Shown piece after piece: positions 26,224 to 36,089 of a DNA stretch of 64,000 nucleotides. Origin of the DNA: Pseudomonas antarctica. GTDB lineage: Bacteria; Pseudomonadota; Gammaproteobacteria; Pseudomonadales; Pseudomonadaceae. How positions within the stretch are numbered: the stretch's first letter is position 1; each line of letters begins with the position of its first letter. The translations under genes and the position numbers were made by a program. The DNA is taken from NCBI RefSeq assembly GCF_900624995.1, contig NZ_UYXQ01000020.1, forward strand, positions 1 through 64,000, given 5' to 3'. The notes under the pieces are model-generated. The model saw only the letters and a program-made list of their open reading frames with translations, made no database searches and was not told the origin of the DNA.

Positions 26224-26547
26224 TTAACTGACCAAACTACGCAACGCGCTGATCTGCGGGATCTCCACCCGGCGCATATACGCGCGCAACGGCTCGGTGA
26301 TGTTGATGCGATCGTCGATGTTTTGGTCCAGCAGCAATTGCAGGCGCTCGCGCGACAGGGTCATGGCGTGGTCGGCGGCCGGCAGCCAGACAAATTCGGC
26401 GGTGGGAATGATGCCGTCATCGGCCACGTCCATGCCGAAGGCGTCTTCGCTGAAACGTACGATGTATTGACCGGTTTTGCGGTTCAGGCCGACAAAACCG
26501 TGGAGCTGGTCGGCGGCCTGGCAGATAAGTTCGGACGTGATGCGCAT
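26224..26547 (-). CDS. Small conserved hypothetical protein
   Basis: 107 residues from ATG 26547, chosen because AGGT sits 6 bases upstream and longer frames have an implausible N-terminus. Starts MRITSELICQAADQLHGFVG and contains NRKTGQYIVRFSEDAFGMD. Acidic, with no signal peptide, membrane span or motif that I recognise. Divergent from glpQ with a 230-base gap between. Confidence 0.7.
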   Translation of the reverse strand: MRITSELICQAADQLHGFVGLNRKTGQYIVRFSEDAFGMDVADDGIIPTAEFVWLPAADHAMTLSRERLQLLLDQNIDDRINITEPLRAYMRRVEIPQISALRSLVS

Positions 26548-26778
26548 GGTAAACCTCACTGAAAAGCCCCACAGGGACTGGAAAGATGGTTTACACGCGT
26601 GGCAGAAACTACAGCCCTCTAACGGGGCAGCTCGGCCAAGAATACTGCAATGGCGCACAAAAAAACCCAGAAAAATGCCGCGTAAGCACCTTAATGTCGG
26701 TTTGGTGATAGCGCCGCTCGCAATCAATTGTTAAAAAGGATGCCTTCTCAAAGTTACCTCCACGAAAGGACTTCGCAT

Positions 26779-27906
26779 ATGCCTGTCACGTTTACCAAGA
26801 GCGCTTTGCTGCTCGCTCTGATGCTCGGCCTCGGCCAGGCGCAGGCTGCCGACCCGATCAGCCCGGCTGAGTTGGCGACAAACGAAGGCATTCCGTACCC
26901 GGCCGTCATCGCCCACCGTGGCGCGTCCTACGACGCCCCCGAATCCACCGCCGCGGCCTACAAGCTCGCCCGCGACCTGGGCGCGGACTACCTGGAAATG
27001 GACCTGCAGCGCAGTAAAGACGGCGTGCTGTTCGCCCTGCACGACAACAACCTGCAGCGCACCACCGACGTGGCCACCAAGTTCCCGGAGCGCAAAGACG
27101 CCCCGGCCAACGAATTCACCTGGGCCGAATTGCGCACCCTGGACGCCGGCAGCTGGTTCAACACCGCCTACCCAGACCGCGCGCGCCCTGCGTTCGTCGG
27201 CCTGAAAATCCAGAGCCTGGACGAGATCATCAAGATCGCCGAAGGCAACCCGCAGCACAAACCCGGCCTGTACATCGAAACCAAAGAACCCAAGCAATTC
27301 CCGGGCATCGAAGCCGACCTGAAAAACAAGCTGCTGGACAAGGGCTGGTTGAGCTCCGCTGGCTCCAAGCTGGGCAAGAGCAACACCGGCGTTGGCCAAG
27401 GCAAGGGCCGGGTAGTGCTGCAAACGTTTGAAAAAGACAGCTTGAAAGCGCTGCAAAAAGAAATGCCCAACACCCCAAAAATCCTGCTGTTGTGGGTTGG
27501 CCCAGGCAGCATCGAGCCGAAATCCGCACAGACGTTCGCCGAGTCCGGTGAACCGACCAAGGCCGCTTACTACGCCAAGCAAGAGCCGAAGGATGCCGCC
27601 GAGTTCGAAAAATGGGTCGACGAAGCCAAGAGCCTCGGCGCCATCGGTACCGGCCCATCGGCCGAGCTGACCCACCACGGCGACCAGAGCTACACCGACC
27701 TGGTCAAACCTGAGATGAACAAGCTGACCCACGACAAAGGCCTGCTGGTACACGTCTATACCGTCGATGAGCCGGTGGACTTCGAGAAAGTGATGAAAGC
27801 CGGCGTCGATGGCATCTTCACCAACCGCGCCGCCGAGCTGCTGAAGTTCTACAAGCGCTGGCCGTCGTCGAGTGTGCAGGACCTGCTGCAGGACAACGGT
27901 TACTAA
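26779..27906 (+). CDS. glpQ: Periplasmic glycerophosphodiester phosphodiesterase
   Basis: 375 residues from ATG 26779 (GAAAGGA just upstream). Sec signal peptide of 24 residues (ALLLALMLGLGQAQA-AD). GDPD catalytic residues are His46-Arg47 in IAHRG, Glu73 and Asp75 in LEMD, and His88 in LHD. It splits glycerophosphodiesters to glycerol-3-phosphate plus alcohol in the periplasm. No glpT is adjacent. Confidence 0.92.
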   Translation: MPVTFTKSALLLALMLGLGQAQAADPISPAELATNEGIPYPAVIAHRGASYDAPESTAAAYKLARDLGADYLEMDLQRSKDGVLFALHDNNLQRTTDVATKFPERKDAPANEFTWAELRTLDAGSWFNTAYPDRARPAFVGLKIQSLDEIIKIAEGNPQHKPGLYIETKEPKQFPGIEADLKNKLLDKGWLSSAGSKLGKSNTGVGQGKGRVVLQTFEKDSLKALQKEMPNTPKILLLWVGPGSIEPKSAQTFAESGEPTKAAYYAKQEPKDAAEFEKWVDEAKSLGAIGTGPSAELTHHGDQSYTDLVKPEMNKLTHDKGLLVHVYTVDEPVDFEKVMKAGVDGIFTNRAAELLKFYKRWPSSSVQDLLQDNGY

Positions 27907-27936
27907 GCGTCAGGCCGTAATAGGTGCCCGTGCGCC

Positions 27937-27953
27937 ATTAAGGATGAATTAAG
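27937..27953. promoter_or_regulatory. Direct hexamer repeat before the PepSY gene
   Basis: ATTAAG-GATGA-ATTAAG; on the other strand CTTAAT-N5-CTTAAT. This is the layout of a PmrA/BasR-type response-regulator box, 55 bases upstream of the PepSY start. Confidence 0.4.
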
Positions 27954-28007
27954 TTGCGCCCGTTAATCTGGCGCCACTTAAACAGCTCACCCAGAAGGAC
28001 ACACACG

Positions 28008-28313
28008 ATGAAAACCCTGACTGCCTTGTTCGCCGCTACCGCCCTGACCCTGACTGCCGGGCTGGCCCAAGCGGATGTTCGTCCGGATCACATTGAAGGT
28101 CTGCTCAAATCCGGCGCCGTGATGCCCTTCGAGAAACTCAACGCCAACGCCGTGGCCGCACACCCAGGCGCCAACATCACCGACACCGAGCTGGACCACA
28201 AAAACGGCGTGCTGGTTTACGAAGTTGACGTCACCGACACCGCCGGCAAACGCTTTGAAGTGAAGCTCGATGCTAAGACCGGCGCGGTGCTGCAAACCAA
28301 GCAAGACACCTGA
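28008..28313 (+). CDS. Secreted PepSY-domain protein
   Basis: 101 residues from ATG 28008 with GAAGGA upstream. Signal peptide of about 22 residues ending ALAQA-like (AGLAQA-DV); the mature part is a single PepSY domain (NGVLVYEVDVTDTAGKRFEV and LDAKTGAVL). Such small periplasmic proteins often sit in regulons of PmrAB/ColRS-type systems. Monocistronic, with a strong terminator after it. Confidence 0.85.
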   Translation: MKTLTALFAATALTLTAGLAQADVRPDHIEGLLKSGAVMPFEKLNANAVAAHPGANITDTELDHKNGVLVYEVDVTDTAGKRFEVKLDAKTGAVLQTKQDT

Positions 28314-28322
28314 GTCAACCGC

Positions 28323-28361
28323 AAAAAAACCGCGTCACTGTTTAAGTGACGCGGTTTTTTT
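28323..28361 (+). terminator. Rho-independent terminator
   Basis: AAACCGCGTCACT and AGTGACGCGGTTT form a 13-base-pair stem closed by GTTTA and followed by a T run. Confidence 0.95.
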
Positions 28362-28496
28362 ATGCCTGCTCGAAAACCAAGCGCAGGAAAGTACCCACCT
28401 GGTTAATGAAATCCCCCCTACAACGTGCAAGGTCGCTAGAATCCCACTCATTGGCCTGGGCACACCGCTCACCTCCTTGCGTAACGAGATCGCTGC

Positions 28497-29669
28497 ATGG
28501 CGCAGAAAGCCGTCGACATCGCCACCATTGGCCGCATCAGTGCCGTCCCCGCGATGCTCAAAGTCATCAGCGACATGACCGGCCTGCGCTTTGCCGCCGT
28601 GGCCCGGGTGACCGACAAGACCTGGACCGCCTGCGCCGTGCTCGACCAACTGGAGTTCGGCCTCGGTGTGGGTGGCGAGCTGGACCTGACCACCACGATC
28701 TGCCACGAAATTCGCGGCTCCCACGTGTCGGTCGTGATCGACAAGGCCAGCGAAGACCCGCTCTACTGCGACCATCACACCCCGCGCATGTACCAGTTTG
28801 AAAGCTACATCTCGGTGCCGGTGTTCCGCACCGACGGGCGCTTCTTCGGCACTATTTGCGCGCTGGACCCCAACCCCGCACAGCTGCGCAGCAGCACGAT
28901 CCAGTCGACCATGGAGTCGTTTGCCCGGGTGCTGTCCTTGCAGATCGAAGCCGAAGAAACCTTGCAAACCACCCAGGCGCAATTGCAGGAAGAACGCGGC
29001 ACCGCCGAGCTGCGCGAGCAGTTCATCGCGGTGCTTGGGCATGACTTGCGCAACCCGCTGTTCGCCATCAACTTCGGCGCCGAGCGGTTGCTGCGCAAAT
29101 ACCCCAACCCGGCTACCGACCCGCTCGTTCGGCACATCCTCGCCAGCGGCCGGCGCGCTTCGCAACTGGTTGAAGATGTATTGGACTTTGCCCGTGGGCG
29201 CATGGGCAGTGGTATTGCGCTGAATATCGCCGATTGCAAGGGCCTGCGCGAGGCGCTGCTGCATGTGGTGTCGGAAGTGCAAAGCGTGCACCCGCAGCGC
29301 GTGATTCATGCCCAGATCGGCAACCTTGACGGGGTCAGAGGCGATCGCGATCGGCTGGCACAGTTGCTGTCCAATCTGGTAGCCAATGCTGTCCATCACG
29401 GCAGCAAGGATGGCCCGGTGGACGTCACGGCGCTGATCGAGCATGACCATCTCAAACTGTCGGTGAAAAACGCCGGGCAGATCCGCGAGCAGGCCTTGCC
29501 CCGTTTATTCGAGCCCTACTCACGCCCGCTCACCCAAACGCCCCAGGCGGGCCTTGGCCTGGGGTGGTATATCGTCAAGCAGATCGCCCAGGCGCATGGC
29601 GGTGAACTGAGCGTGGCCACCGACGAGCAGCACGGCACGGTGTTCACCTTCAGCCTGCCGACGGGCTGA
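28497..29669 (+). CDS. GAF-domain sensor histidine kinase
   Basis: 390 residues, soluble. A GAF sensor spans about 20-155, a short coiled linker, a HisKA dimerisation domain with phospho-acceptor His182 in LGHDLRNP, and an HATPase_c domain (N-box near LLSNLVANAVHHG, G-boxes GLGLGWYIVK). No response regulator is adjacent, so it is an orphan kinase. It ends exactly where the convergent chemoreceptor gene ends (29669/29670). Confidence 0.9.
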   Translation: MAQKAVDIATIGRISAVPAMLKVISDMTGLRFAAVARVTDKTWTACAVLDQLEFGLGVGGELDLTTTICHEIRGSHVSVVIDKASEDPLYCDHHTPRMYQFESYISVPVFRTDGRFFGTICALDPNPAQLRSSTIQSTMESFARVLSLQIEAEETLQTTQAQLQEERGTAELREQFIAVLGHDLRNPLFAINFGAERLLRKYPNPATDPLVRHILASGRRASQLVEDVLDFARGRMGSGIALNIADCKGLREALLHVVSEVQSVHPQRVIHAQIGNLDGVRGDRDRLAQLLSNLVANAVHHGSKDGPVDVTALIEHDHLKLSVKNAGQIREQALPRLFEPYSRPLTQTPQAGLGLGWYIVKQIAQAHGGELSVATDEQHGTVFTFSLPTG

Positions 29670-31298
29670 TCAGGCGCCCAAGCGCGCCGTCACTTCGTTC
29701 AGCTCAGCCGACAAACCACGCAGGTTCTGGCTCGCCGCTTCAGTGCGCTGCACATTGTCCATGTTCGCCGTGGCCACCGTGGTGATCTGGGTGATATTGC
29801 GCGAGATATCCTCGGCCACCGAAGTCTGCTCCTCTGCGGCGGTGGCGATCTGGCGATTCATGTCACGGATTGCCTCCACGGCCTGGGTGATGTGGTTGAG
29901 CATGGCTCCGGCCTGGGAGACTTTTTCCACGCTGTCATCGCTGCATGACTGGCCGCTGACAATGGCCTCGGCCGCATCCACTGCACCCGTTTGCACCGCG
30001 TGAATAATCTGGTTGATCTCGATGATCGACGCCGCCGTGCGCTGCGCCAGGCTGCGCACTTCATCGGCCACCACCGCAAACCCACGGCCTGCCTCACCCG
30101 CCCGCGCCGCTTCAATCGCGGCGTTGAGCGCGAGCAGGTTGGTCTGTTCGGCGATCCCACGGATCACCTCGAGCACCTTGCCGATGCGCACGCTGTCGGT
30201 TTCCAGGCGGCGGATGATGGTGCCGGTGTTGAGGATTTCATTGCGCATCTGGCCGATGGTGGCAATGGTGACTCTCATCACTTCCCCGCCTTCGCGGGCC
30301 GAATGATCCGCCTCGTCGGCGGCGCGCGAGGCACTGGCGGCGTGGCGTGCAACTTCTTGGGCCGTGGCGGACATCTCGGTCATGGCCGTGGCCACTTGGT
30401 CAGTGCGGTTGAATTGTTCGTGGGTGCCGTTTGCCATCTGCCCGGCAATCGAACTCAACTCGCCGCTGGCGCTGACCAGGTCGGTGGCGCTGCGCTGCAA
30501 GCGGCTGAAGGTTTCAGCAAGGAAGTCACGCAAGGTATTGGCGGCGGCGGCCAAGTGGCCCAGTTCATCCTGGCGGCGGCTGGCGACGCGCTCGGCAAAC
30601 CGGCCGCGGCTCAGTTGCGTCACATAGTCGATCAAGCTGCGAATCGGCAGGATCAGGTTACGGTTGATCAACCACAAGCTGAACAGGCCGATCAACACGC
30701 CCGACAGCAACATGATCGCCAAGCCCACCATGACCGTGCGCTCGGCATAAGCGCTGATGGCTTGGGATTGCTGGCTACCCTGCGCACGCAGGTCACTGAC
30801 CAGGGTGCTCATCTGTTCACTGGTGGCCCGGTCGACACCTTTGACGGCGTTATCGCCGGCAGTCGGGTCGCCACCCGCGGCTACGTAGGCATCGCGGCCC
30901 TTTTGATAGGCCGCACCCAACTGCAGGTGTTCCTGGCGCAGGTTGTCAATGCGCCGGCTCAAGGCTGGGTCATCTTGGGTCTGGGTGACCAGCCGCGTCA
31001 GGATGCCCTGCACATCGCGCTGCCGGTCCTGGAACTGGCCCCAGTATTTCTCCAGGTCTTGGGGCTGTTTGCCGCGTAGCAGGACGTTTTTCCACTCCTG
31101 CACTTGCACCTTGAATTGCAGGTTGGCTTCATCAATCAGTTGAGACGTGAGCAAGGGCCCGTCGATCAAACTGCGATAACTCTGTACCCCGTTGGAGAGG
31201 AAGTTGAAACAGGCCAGGGCGATCAACAACATCGCAAGCAGACTGCCACCGAGCAGCGACAAAATTTGTGCTCTCAAGGACGTGCGCAAAATATTCAT
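29670..31298 (-). CDS. Membrane methyl-accepting chemotaxis protein
   Basis: 542 residues from ATG 31298. One membrane span at about 12-34, a four-helix-bundle-like periplasmic sensor (35-190), a second span at about 190-215 ([20 protein letters not shown]), HAMP, and a signalling hairpin with tip [20 protein letters not shown]. Ligand unknown. Orphan receptor with no che genes nearby. Confidence 0.92.
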   Translation of the reverse strand: MNILRTSLRAQILSLLGGSLLAMLLIALACFNFLSNGVQSYRSLIDGPLLTSQLIDEANLQFKVQVQEWKNVLLRGKQPQDLEKYWGQFQDRQRDVQGILTRLVTQTQDDPALSRRIDNLRQEHLQLGAAYQKGRDAYVAAGGDPTAGDNAVKGVDRATSEQMSTLVSDLRAQGSQQSQAISAYAERTVMVGLAIMLLSGVLIGLFSLWLINRNLILPIRSLIDYVTQLSRGRFAERVASRRQDELGHLAAAANTLRDFLAETFSRLQRSATDLVSASGELSSIAGQMANGTHEQFNRTDQVATAMTEMSATAQEVARHAASASRAADEADHSAREGGEVMRVTIATIGQMRNEILNTGTIIRRLETDSVRIGKVLEVIRGIAEQTNLLALNAAIEAARAGEAGRGFAVVADEVRSLAQRTAASIIEINQIIHAVQTGAVDAAEAIVSGQSCSDDSVEKVSQAGAMLNHITQAVEAIRDMNRQIATAAEEQTSVAEDISRNITQITTVATANMDNVQRTEAASQNLRGLSAELNEVTARLGA

Positions 31299-31558
31299 GG
31301 AGGGATGCCTCAAAACAAGGAAAAGGTGCAAGCACGCCATAACGTCCCTGTTATCAAGGCTCAGCCCATTCGCAGCGGTCCTTATGCCTTGAGTCGGCCG
31401 TTCCAGAGGCTTCTTGAACGATCTCAGACCGTCGGTGAATAAAATGTCATTTCAGCGAAACCAACCGTAAGCCGTCACAATTTTGTCAAATTTCCTTGTA
31501 ATGATTCGCCCACGCGAACCTGTGAAACGTCCTACAGGCGCTTTCTCTGCGAGCCTAC

Positions 31559-32581
31559 ATGAACCACAGCATCGACCACGGCCATCAGGATCCGGACCTG
31601 TTTGGCCTGCTCTACGGTTTTCGTTTTCGCCCCGGTGAAAAAGGCGAGCAGATTGATTCGGCCACCGCACTGGCGGCCTTGCAGGCGCCACAAGCCCCAG
31701 AAGAATTCCTCTGGTTGCACCTGAACCTCGCCCACGCCGCGTGCGAACGTTGGATGCAAACGCACTTGTCATTGCCTGAGGAGTTTTTTGAAGCCTTGCA
31801 CGAAGGCTCGCGCTCCACGCGTATCGAGCACGTTGACTCGGCCTTGCTGGCGGTGGTCAACGACGTGGTGTTCAACTTCAGCAGCATGGTTTCCTCGGAT
31901 ATTTCCACGCTGTGGGTGTGTGCACGCAGCCGCTTGCTGGTGAGTGCGCGCCTGCAACCGTTGCACTCGGTGGACAAATTACGCTCGTCGGTGAAGGCCG
32001 GTGAACGCTTTCGCTCGCCACTGGAACTGCTGGTGCATTTGTTGCGCGACCAAGGCGAAGTGTTAACGCAGATCGTGCGCAAGACCAGCCTCAGCGTCGA
32101 CCATATCGAAGACCAGTTGCTGTCCTCGCGACTGTCCACCAACCGTACCGAACTGGGTGCCGCGCGCCGGGTGCTGGTGCGCTTGCAACGCCTGCTGGCG
32201 CTTGAGCCAGGCTCGCTGCTGCGCCTGCTCAATCGCCCGCCACAGTGGCTGCAAAAGGAAGACGTGAAGGAGTTGCGCAAATCCACCGAGGAGTTTGCGC
32301 TGATCATCAACGACCTGACGGCCCTGGGCGAGCGCATCAAGTTGTTGCAGGAAGAGATCGCCGCCAACCTCAACGAGCAAAGCAACCGCACGCTGTTCAC
32401 CCTCACGGTGGTGACGGTGCTGGCGTTGCCGATCAACATCATTGCCGGTTTTTTCGGCATGAATGTGGGGGGCGTGCCGCTTTCCACTGACCCGCAAGGG
32501 TTTTGGATTCTGGTGGCGTTGGTGGCGACGTTTACCTTGATTGCCGGGCGCTGGGCGTTTCGCAAACGCAAAGATTACTGA
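31559..32581 (+). CDS. zntB: CorA-superfamily metal transporter, ZntB-like
   Basis: 340 residues: a large cytoplasmic domain (1-275) and two C-terminal spans. The pore signature GMN appears in FFGMNVGGVP, the ZntB version. Known ZntB proteins move zinc with protons as pentamers. The 260 bases upstream hold no gene. Confidence 0.88.
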   Translation: MNHSIDHGHQDPDLFGLLYGFRFRPGEKGEQIDSATALAALQAPQAPEEFLWLHLNLAHAACERWMQTHLSLPEEFFEALHEGSRSTRIEHVDSALLAVVNDVVFNFSSMVSSDISTLWVCARSRLLVSARLQPLHSVDKLRSSVKAGERFRSPLELLVHLLRDQGEVLTQIVRKTSLSVDHIEDQLLSSRLSTNRTELGAARRVLVRLQRLLALEPGSLLRLLNRPPQWLQKEDVKELRKSTEEFALIINDLTALGERIKLLQEEIAANLNEQSNRTLFTLTVVTVLALPINIIAGFFGMNVGGVPLSTDPQGFWILVALVATFTLIAGRWAFRKRKDY

Positions 32582-32599
32582 CCTTGGAATGCAATCAAA

Positions 32600-32720
32600 C
32601 TGTGGGGGCGGGCTTGTGTGGGAGCGGCGGTGCGACGACTCGACTTGCTCGCGAAGGCGGTGGGTCAGCCAGCTCATGTGTAACTGACCCACCGCATTCG
32701 CGAGCAAGCCCGCTCCCACA
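32600..32720. repeat. REPIN
   Basis: CTGTGGGGGCGGGCTTG at the left and CGAGCAAGCCCGCTCCCACA at the right. The left side carries an extra TGTGGGAGCGGCGGTG segment, making this copy longer than the others. Confidence 0.8.
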
Positions 32721-32755
32721 TTGGGATCTCATTACATCAGCTAGATAGGGTGGTG

Positions 32756-32821
32756 CTCTGCTTCTGCTCTGCTTCTGCCCTGCTTCTGCTCTGCTTCTGC
32801 TCTGCTTCTGCCCTGCTTTTG
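32756..32821. repeat. Six tandem 11-base repeats
   Basis: Units CTCTGCTTCTG, CTCTGCTTCTG, CCCTGCTTCTG, then the same three again with one change (last unit CCCTGCTTTTG). The order gives a 33-base higher period. Confidence 0.9.
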
Positions 32822-32909
32822 CTTCTACCACTCAGGTCGGCTACTAGGCCGCCGTGCTCTTGCTTTTGATCTTGATCTGAGGCGCCCCGTTAAACCACGC
32901 TGGCCGAAC

Positions 32910-33004
32910 GCAGGCTTGAATCCGTGGGTAACCCGGCAGGACGCCGGGTTAGCCGCGCTGGGCCAAGGATGGCCCATCGCGGCGGCCCACGGATTCAAGC
33001 CTGC
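32910..33004. repeat. Long foldback element
   Basis: A 19-base perfect outer stem (32910-32928 with 32986-33004) encloses two inner hairpins (ACCCGGC with GCCGGGT, and GGGCCA with TGGCCC). I recall this as a dispersed Pseudomonas element, not checked here. Sequence from about 33005 to 33110 (GAGCCTAGGCGAGGTGCCGA onward) seems to belong to the same unit. Confidence 0.75.
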
Positions 33005-33206
33005 GTGCGGGCACACCGAGCCTAGGCGAGGTGCCGAGTGGTGGGGCAAAGACCTTTTGCTTACTTTTGGGTCTTTCCAAAAGTGAGCCGCTGTAAGAGC
33101 GGAACCCTACTAAGCCGTTACCGCAGCAACGGATATGTACTCATATCTACCTAAAAACCCCGTCAAAAGCTTAGCCCAACACAAAAATTTGCGTAGATAC
33201 CCATGG

Positions 33207-33233
33207 CTATCGCAGGCAAGCCAGCTCCCACAT
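33207..33233. repeat. Solo REP element
   Basis: ATCGCAGGCAAGCCAGCTCCCACA, the same GII type as at 8931 and 47715. Confidence 0.7.
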
Positions 33234-33374
33234 TGATTGCACTCTGACATTAGTTTTGCGGGGGGTTGTAGACCAGTGGCACACCCAATGCCCTAAACAC
33301 TGACTTACCGCAGCATCTCTGTAACATTCTGCAATGATCATCAACGACATCCTCCTCACACTGGATGCTCCGGC

Positions 33375-34991
33375 ATGGCCACCCCTTCCCTGACTGCCTC
33401 CACTAGCGCCTCACACGCAGATCCCAAACCCCGGCTGGACAAGAAACCCGGCCTGGTGACGGTGATCATGTTCTTCGCCGTGCTTGCCATGGGCCTGTTG
33501 TTCACCGCCTACAGCTTGATGCACGACATGCACGAACTGGGCACGGTAGTGACCACCTGGACGCCGTTTCTGCTGCTCGGCGTGGCGCTGTTGATCGCCC
33601 TGGGTTTCGAGTTCGTCAACGGTTTCCACGACACCGCCAACGCGGTGGCCACGGTGATCTACACCAACTCGCTGCCGCCGCAATTTGCGGTGGTGTGGTC
33701 GGGTTTTTTCAACTTCCTCGGCGTGCTGCTGTCCAGCGGTGCGGTGGCGTTCGGCATCATTGCCTTGCTGCCGGTCGAGCTGATTTTGCAGGTGGGTTCC
33801 TCGGCCGGTTTCGCGATGATCTTCGCCTTGCTGATCGCGGCGATCCTGTGGAACCTCGGCACTTGGTGGCTGGGCCTGCCCGCATCGTCTTCGCACACCT
33901 TGATCGGCTCGATCATCGGCGTCGGCGTGGCGAATGCCCTGATGCACGGGCGTGAAGGCACCAGTGGCGTCGACTGGAGCCAAGCGATCAAGATTGGTTA
34001 TGCGCTGCTGCTGTCGCCGCTGATCGGCTTCGCCTTTGCCGCCTTGCTGTTGCTGGCCCTGCGCGCCTTTGTGAAAAACCGCTCGCTGTACAAAGCACCG
34101 ACGGGCGATACCCCGCCGCCTTGGTGGATTCGCGGCATGTTGATCCTCACCTGCACCGGCGTGTCATTCGCCCACGGCTCCAACGATGGCCAGAAAGGCA
34201 TGGGCCTGATCATGCTGATCCTGGTCGGCACCCTGCCGATGGCCTATGCGCTGAACCGCACCATGCCCGCCGAGCAGTCCTTGCAGTTTGCGGCGGTGGC
34301 CGAAGTCACCCAGGTGGCACTGATGAAAAGCGCGCCGCAAGCCTTGCCGGGCGACCCGCGGCCGATTCTTTCGACCTACGTGCGCACTAAGGAAGCCACG
34401 CCGGAGCTGGTGCCGGCCCTCGCCGCCCTCGCCGGTCAGATCGGTGATGAAGTCAAAGGCTACGGTTCCCTGGCCAAAGTCCCCGCCGAAGCGGTCGGTA
34501 ACGTGCGTAACGACATGTACCTGAGCAGCGAAACCATTCGCCTGATGGACAAGGGCAAAGTCGGCAACTTCGATGCCGACACCCAAGGCAAGCTGCAATT
34601 GTTCAAGCAACAGATCGACAACTCCACACGTTTTATTCCGCTGTGGGTGAAGATCGCCGTGGCCATCGCCCTTGGGCTGGGCACCATGGTCGGTTGGAAG
34701 CGCATCGTGGTGACGGTGGGCGAGAAGATTGGCAAGACGCACCTGACGTACGCCCAAGGCGCCTCGGCCGAGACGGTGACGATGCTGACGATTGGTGCAG
34801 CGGATATGTTCGGGTTACCGGTGTCGACCACCCATGTGCTGTCGTCGGGTGTGGCCGGGACCATGGTGGCCAATGGCGGTGGGTTGCAGATGAAGACCAT
34901 CCGCAATCTGCTGATGGCCTGGGTGCTGACGTTACCGGCGGCGATTCTGTTGTCGGGCAGTTTGTACTGGCTGTTCACCCAACTGTTCTGA
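33375..34991 (+). CDS. pit: Low-affinity inorganic phosphate transporter (PiT)
   Basis: 538 residues with about 10 spans. Both PiT signature copies are present: GFEFVNGFHDTANAVATVIY near 77 and the C-terminal GLPVSTTHVLSSGVAGTMVA near 484, plus ASSSHTLIGS. Moves phosphate as a metal-phosphate complex with protons. A soluble loop at about 300-420 separates the halves. The Pro/Ser-rich N-terminal 28 residues are cytoplasmic. Confidence 0.92.
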   Translation: MATPSLTASTSASHADPKPRLDKKPGLVTVIMFFAVLAMGLLFTAYSLMHDMHELGTVVTTWTPFLLLGVALLIALGFEFVNGFHDTANAVATVIYTNSLPPQFAVVWSGFFNFLGVLLSSGAVAFGIIALLPVELILQVGSSAGFAMIFALLIAAILWNLGTWWLGLPASSSHTLIGSIIGVGVANALMHGREGTSGVDWSQAIKIGYALLLSPLIGFAFAALLLLALRAFVKNRSLYKAPTGDTPPPWWIRGMLILTCTGVSFAHGSNDGQKGMGLIMLILVGTLPMAYALNRTMPAEQSLQFAAVAEVTQVALMKSAPQALPGDPRPILSTYVRTKEATPELVPALAALAGQIGDEVKGYGSLAKVPAEAVGNVRNDMYLSSETIRLMDKGKVGNFDADTQGKLQLFKQQIDNSTRFIPLWVKIAVAIALGLGTMVGWKRIVVTVGEKIGKTHLTYAQGASAETVTMLTIGAADMFGLPVSTTHVLSSGVAGTMVANGGGLQMKTIRNLLMAWVLTLPAAILLSGSLYWLFTQLF

Positions 34992-35007
34992 CACAACACA
35001 GATCAAA

Positions 35008-35097
35008 CTGTGGGAGCGGGCTTGCTCGCGAATGCGGTGTGCCAGTACCGAATATGCTGGCTGACACACCGCCTTCGCGAGCAAGCCCGCTCCCACA
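35008..35097. repeat. REPIN
   Basis: CTGTGGGAGCGGGCTTGCTC and GAGCAAGCCCGCTCCCACA are perfect inverted arms; located between convergent pit and pxpC. Confidence 0.9.
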
Positions 35098-35114
35098 TTT
35101 GGCCCTATGTGTTT

Positions 35115-36089
35115 TTAGGTATTGAATAAACTGGCCATTATTTTCAGCCGCTTCTTGTACACCCGCCGCGCCTCCAACGCCTCCTCCAGGCTGACCGCCA
35201 CAAACCCCGCCCGTTGATTCGGCTGCATCTGCCCGATCACATCCAGGTCCGCACTGATCACCGTGCCAATCATCGCGTAACCACCGCCCGACACCGCATC
35301 CCTGTGCAACACAATCGGCTCCAGCCCCGCCGGCACCTGAATCGAGCCAATCGGGTAGCAACTGTCGACGATGTTCGACGGATCCGAGCCTGCGCCAAAC
35401 GGTTGCTCGCGGGGCTGAAAGCTCAACGCACTGCCGCCCTTGAAGCGATAGCCGATACGATCCGCCTCCGAGCCCACCGTCCACGGCTCGGCAAAAAAGC
35501 TGCTTTTCGCGCCGTCAGTCAGCCGGTCGTAATACAGCCCCGGCACCACGCGCAACGTCACGTCGCCGCCGACTGAGCGACGCAAGGCCATCGGCAAACT
35601 GTTGCCCGCACGCCCCTGCCCGCTGGCCTCGCCGATCGGCAGTTGATCACCTTCCTGCAAGCGTCGCCCCTCAAACCCACCGAGTGCGCCCAGGGTGTAG
35701 GTCGAGCGGCTACCGAGTACCAACGGCACATCAATGCCGCCCGCCACCGCCAGATAAGTCCGCGCGCCCGCCTTGGGAAATTCAAAGCGCAGCACCTGCC
35801 CGGCGCGTACCTGGAAGGCGGTGTCCTGGTGCACCACCTCACCGTCCAGGCGCGGCGACATCAGCGCGCCGCTGAGGGCCACCAACGCGTCCTGTTGAAA
35901 CTGCAACTCGGGGCCAATCAACGTGCATTCCAAGCCCGCCGCGCCGAGTGGGTTACCCACCAAATGGTTGGCCGCACTCAACGCATACTGGTCCAGCGCA
36001 CCCGAGGGCGGAATGCCCAGGTGGTAATAGCCTTCACGGCCAAGGTCCTGCACGGACGTGGCGAGGCCGGGTTTGAGCACCTTGATCAT
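35115..36089 (-). CDS. pxpC: 5-oxoprolinase subunit C (biotin-dependent carboxylase-like)
   Basis: 324-residue KipA/PxpC family protein: GLATSVQDLGREGYYHLGIP at the start, GALDQYALSAANHLVGNP, and a GGYAMIGTVI segment near 275. With PxpA and PxpB it forms the prokaryotic ATP-dependent 5-oxoprolinase that opens 5-oxoproline to glutamate. Last gene of the operon pxpA-pxpB-pxpC; its ATG overlaps the pxpB stop (ATGA). Confidence 0.92.
   Translation of the reverse strand: MIKVLKPGLATSVQDLGREGYYHLGIPPSGALDQYALSAANHLVGNPLGAAGLECTLIGPELQFQQDALVALSGALMSPRLDGEVVHQDTAFQVRAGQVLRFEFPKAGARTYLAVAGGIDVPLVLGSRSTYTLGALGGFEGRRLQEGDQLPIGEASGQGRAGNSLPMALRRSVGGDVTLRVVPGLYYDRLTDGAKSSFFAEPWTVGSEADRIGYRFKGGSALSFQPREQPFGAGSDPSNIVDSCYPIGSIQVPAGLEPIVLHRDAVSGGGYAMIGTVISADLDVIGQMQPNQRAGFVAVSLEEALEARRVYKKRLKIMASLFNT

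Larger units (their letters stand above)
32582..33374. other. Repeat-rich intergenic region
   Basis: 793 bases between the zntB-like and pit genes without a supportable gene. It holds a REPIN (32600-32720), six 11-base tandem repeats (32756-32821), a large foldback element (32910-33004) and a solo REP (33207-33233). Open frames here are products of the repeats. The pit promoter must lie in the last 140 bases. Confidence 0.85.

Noticed and set aside
29991-31079. 362-codon plus-strand frame
   Set aside because: Antisense to the chemoreceptor, no motif.
32756-32821. CRISPR array
   Set aside because: Units are 11 bases in direct contact, without spacers, and no cas genes exist in the window.
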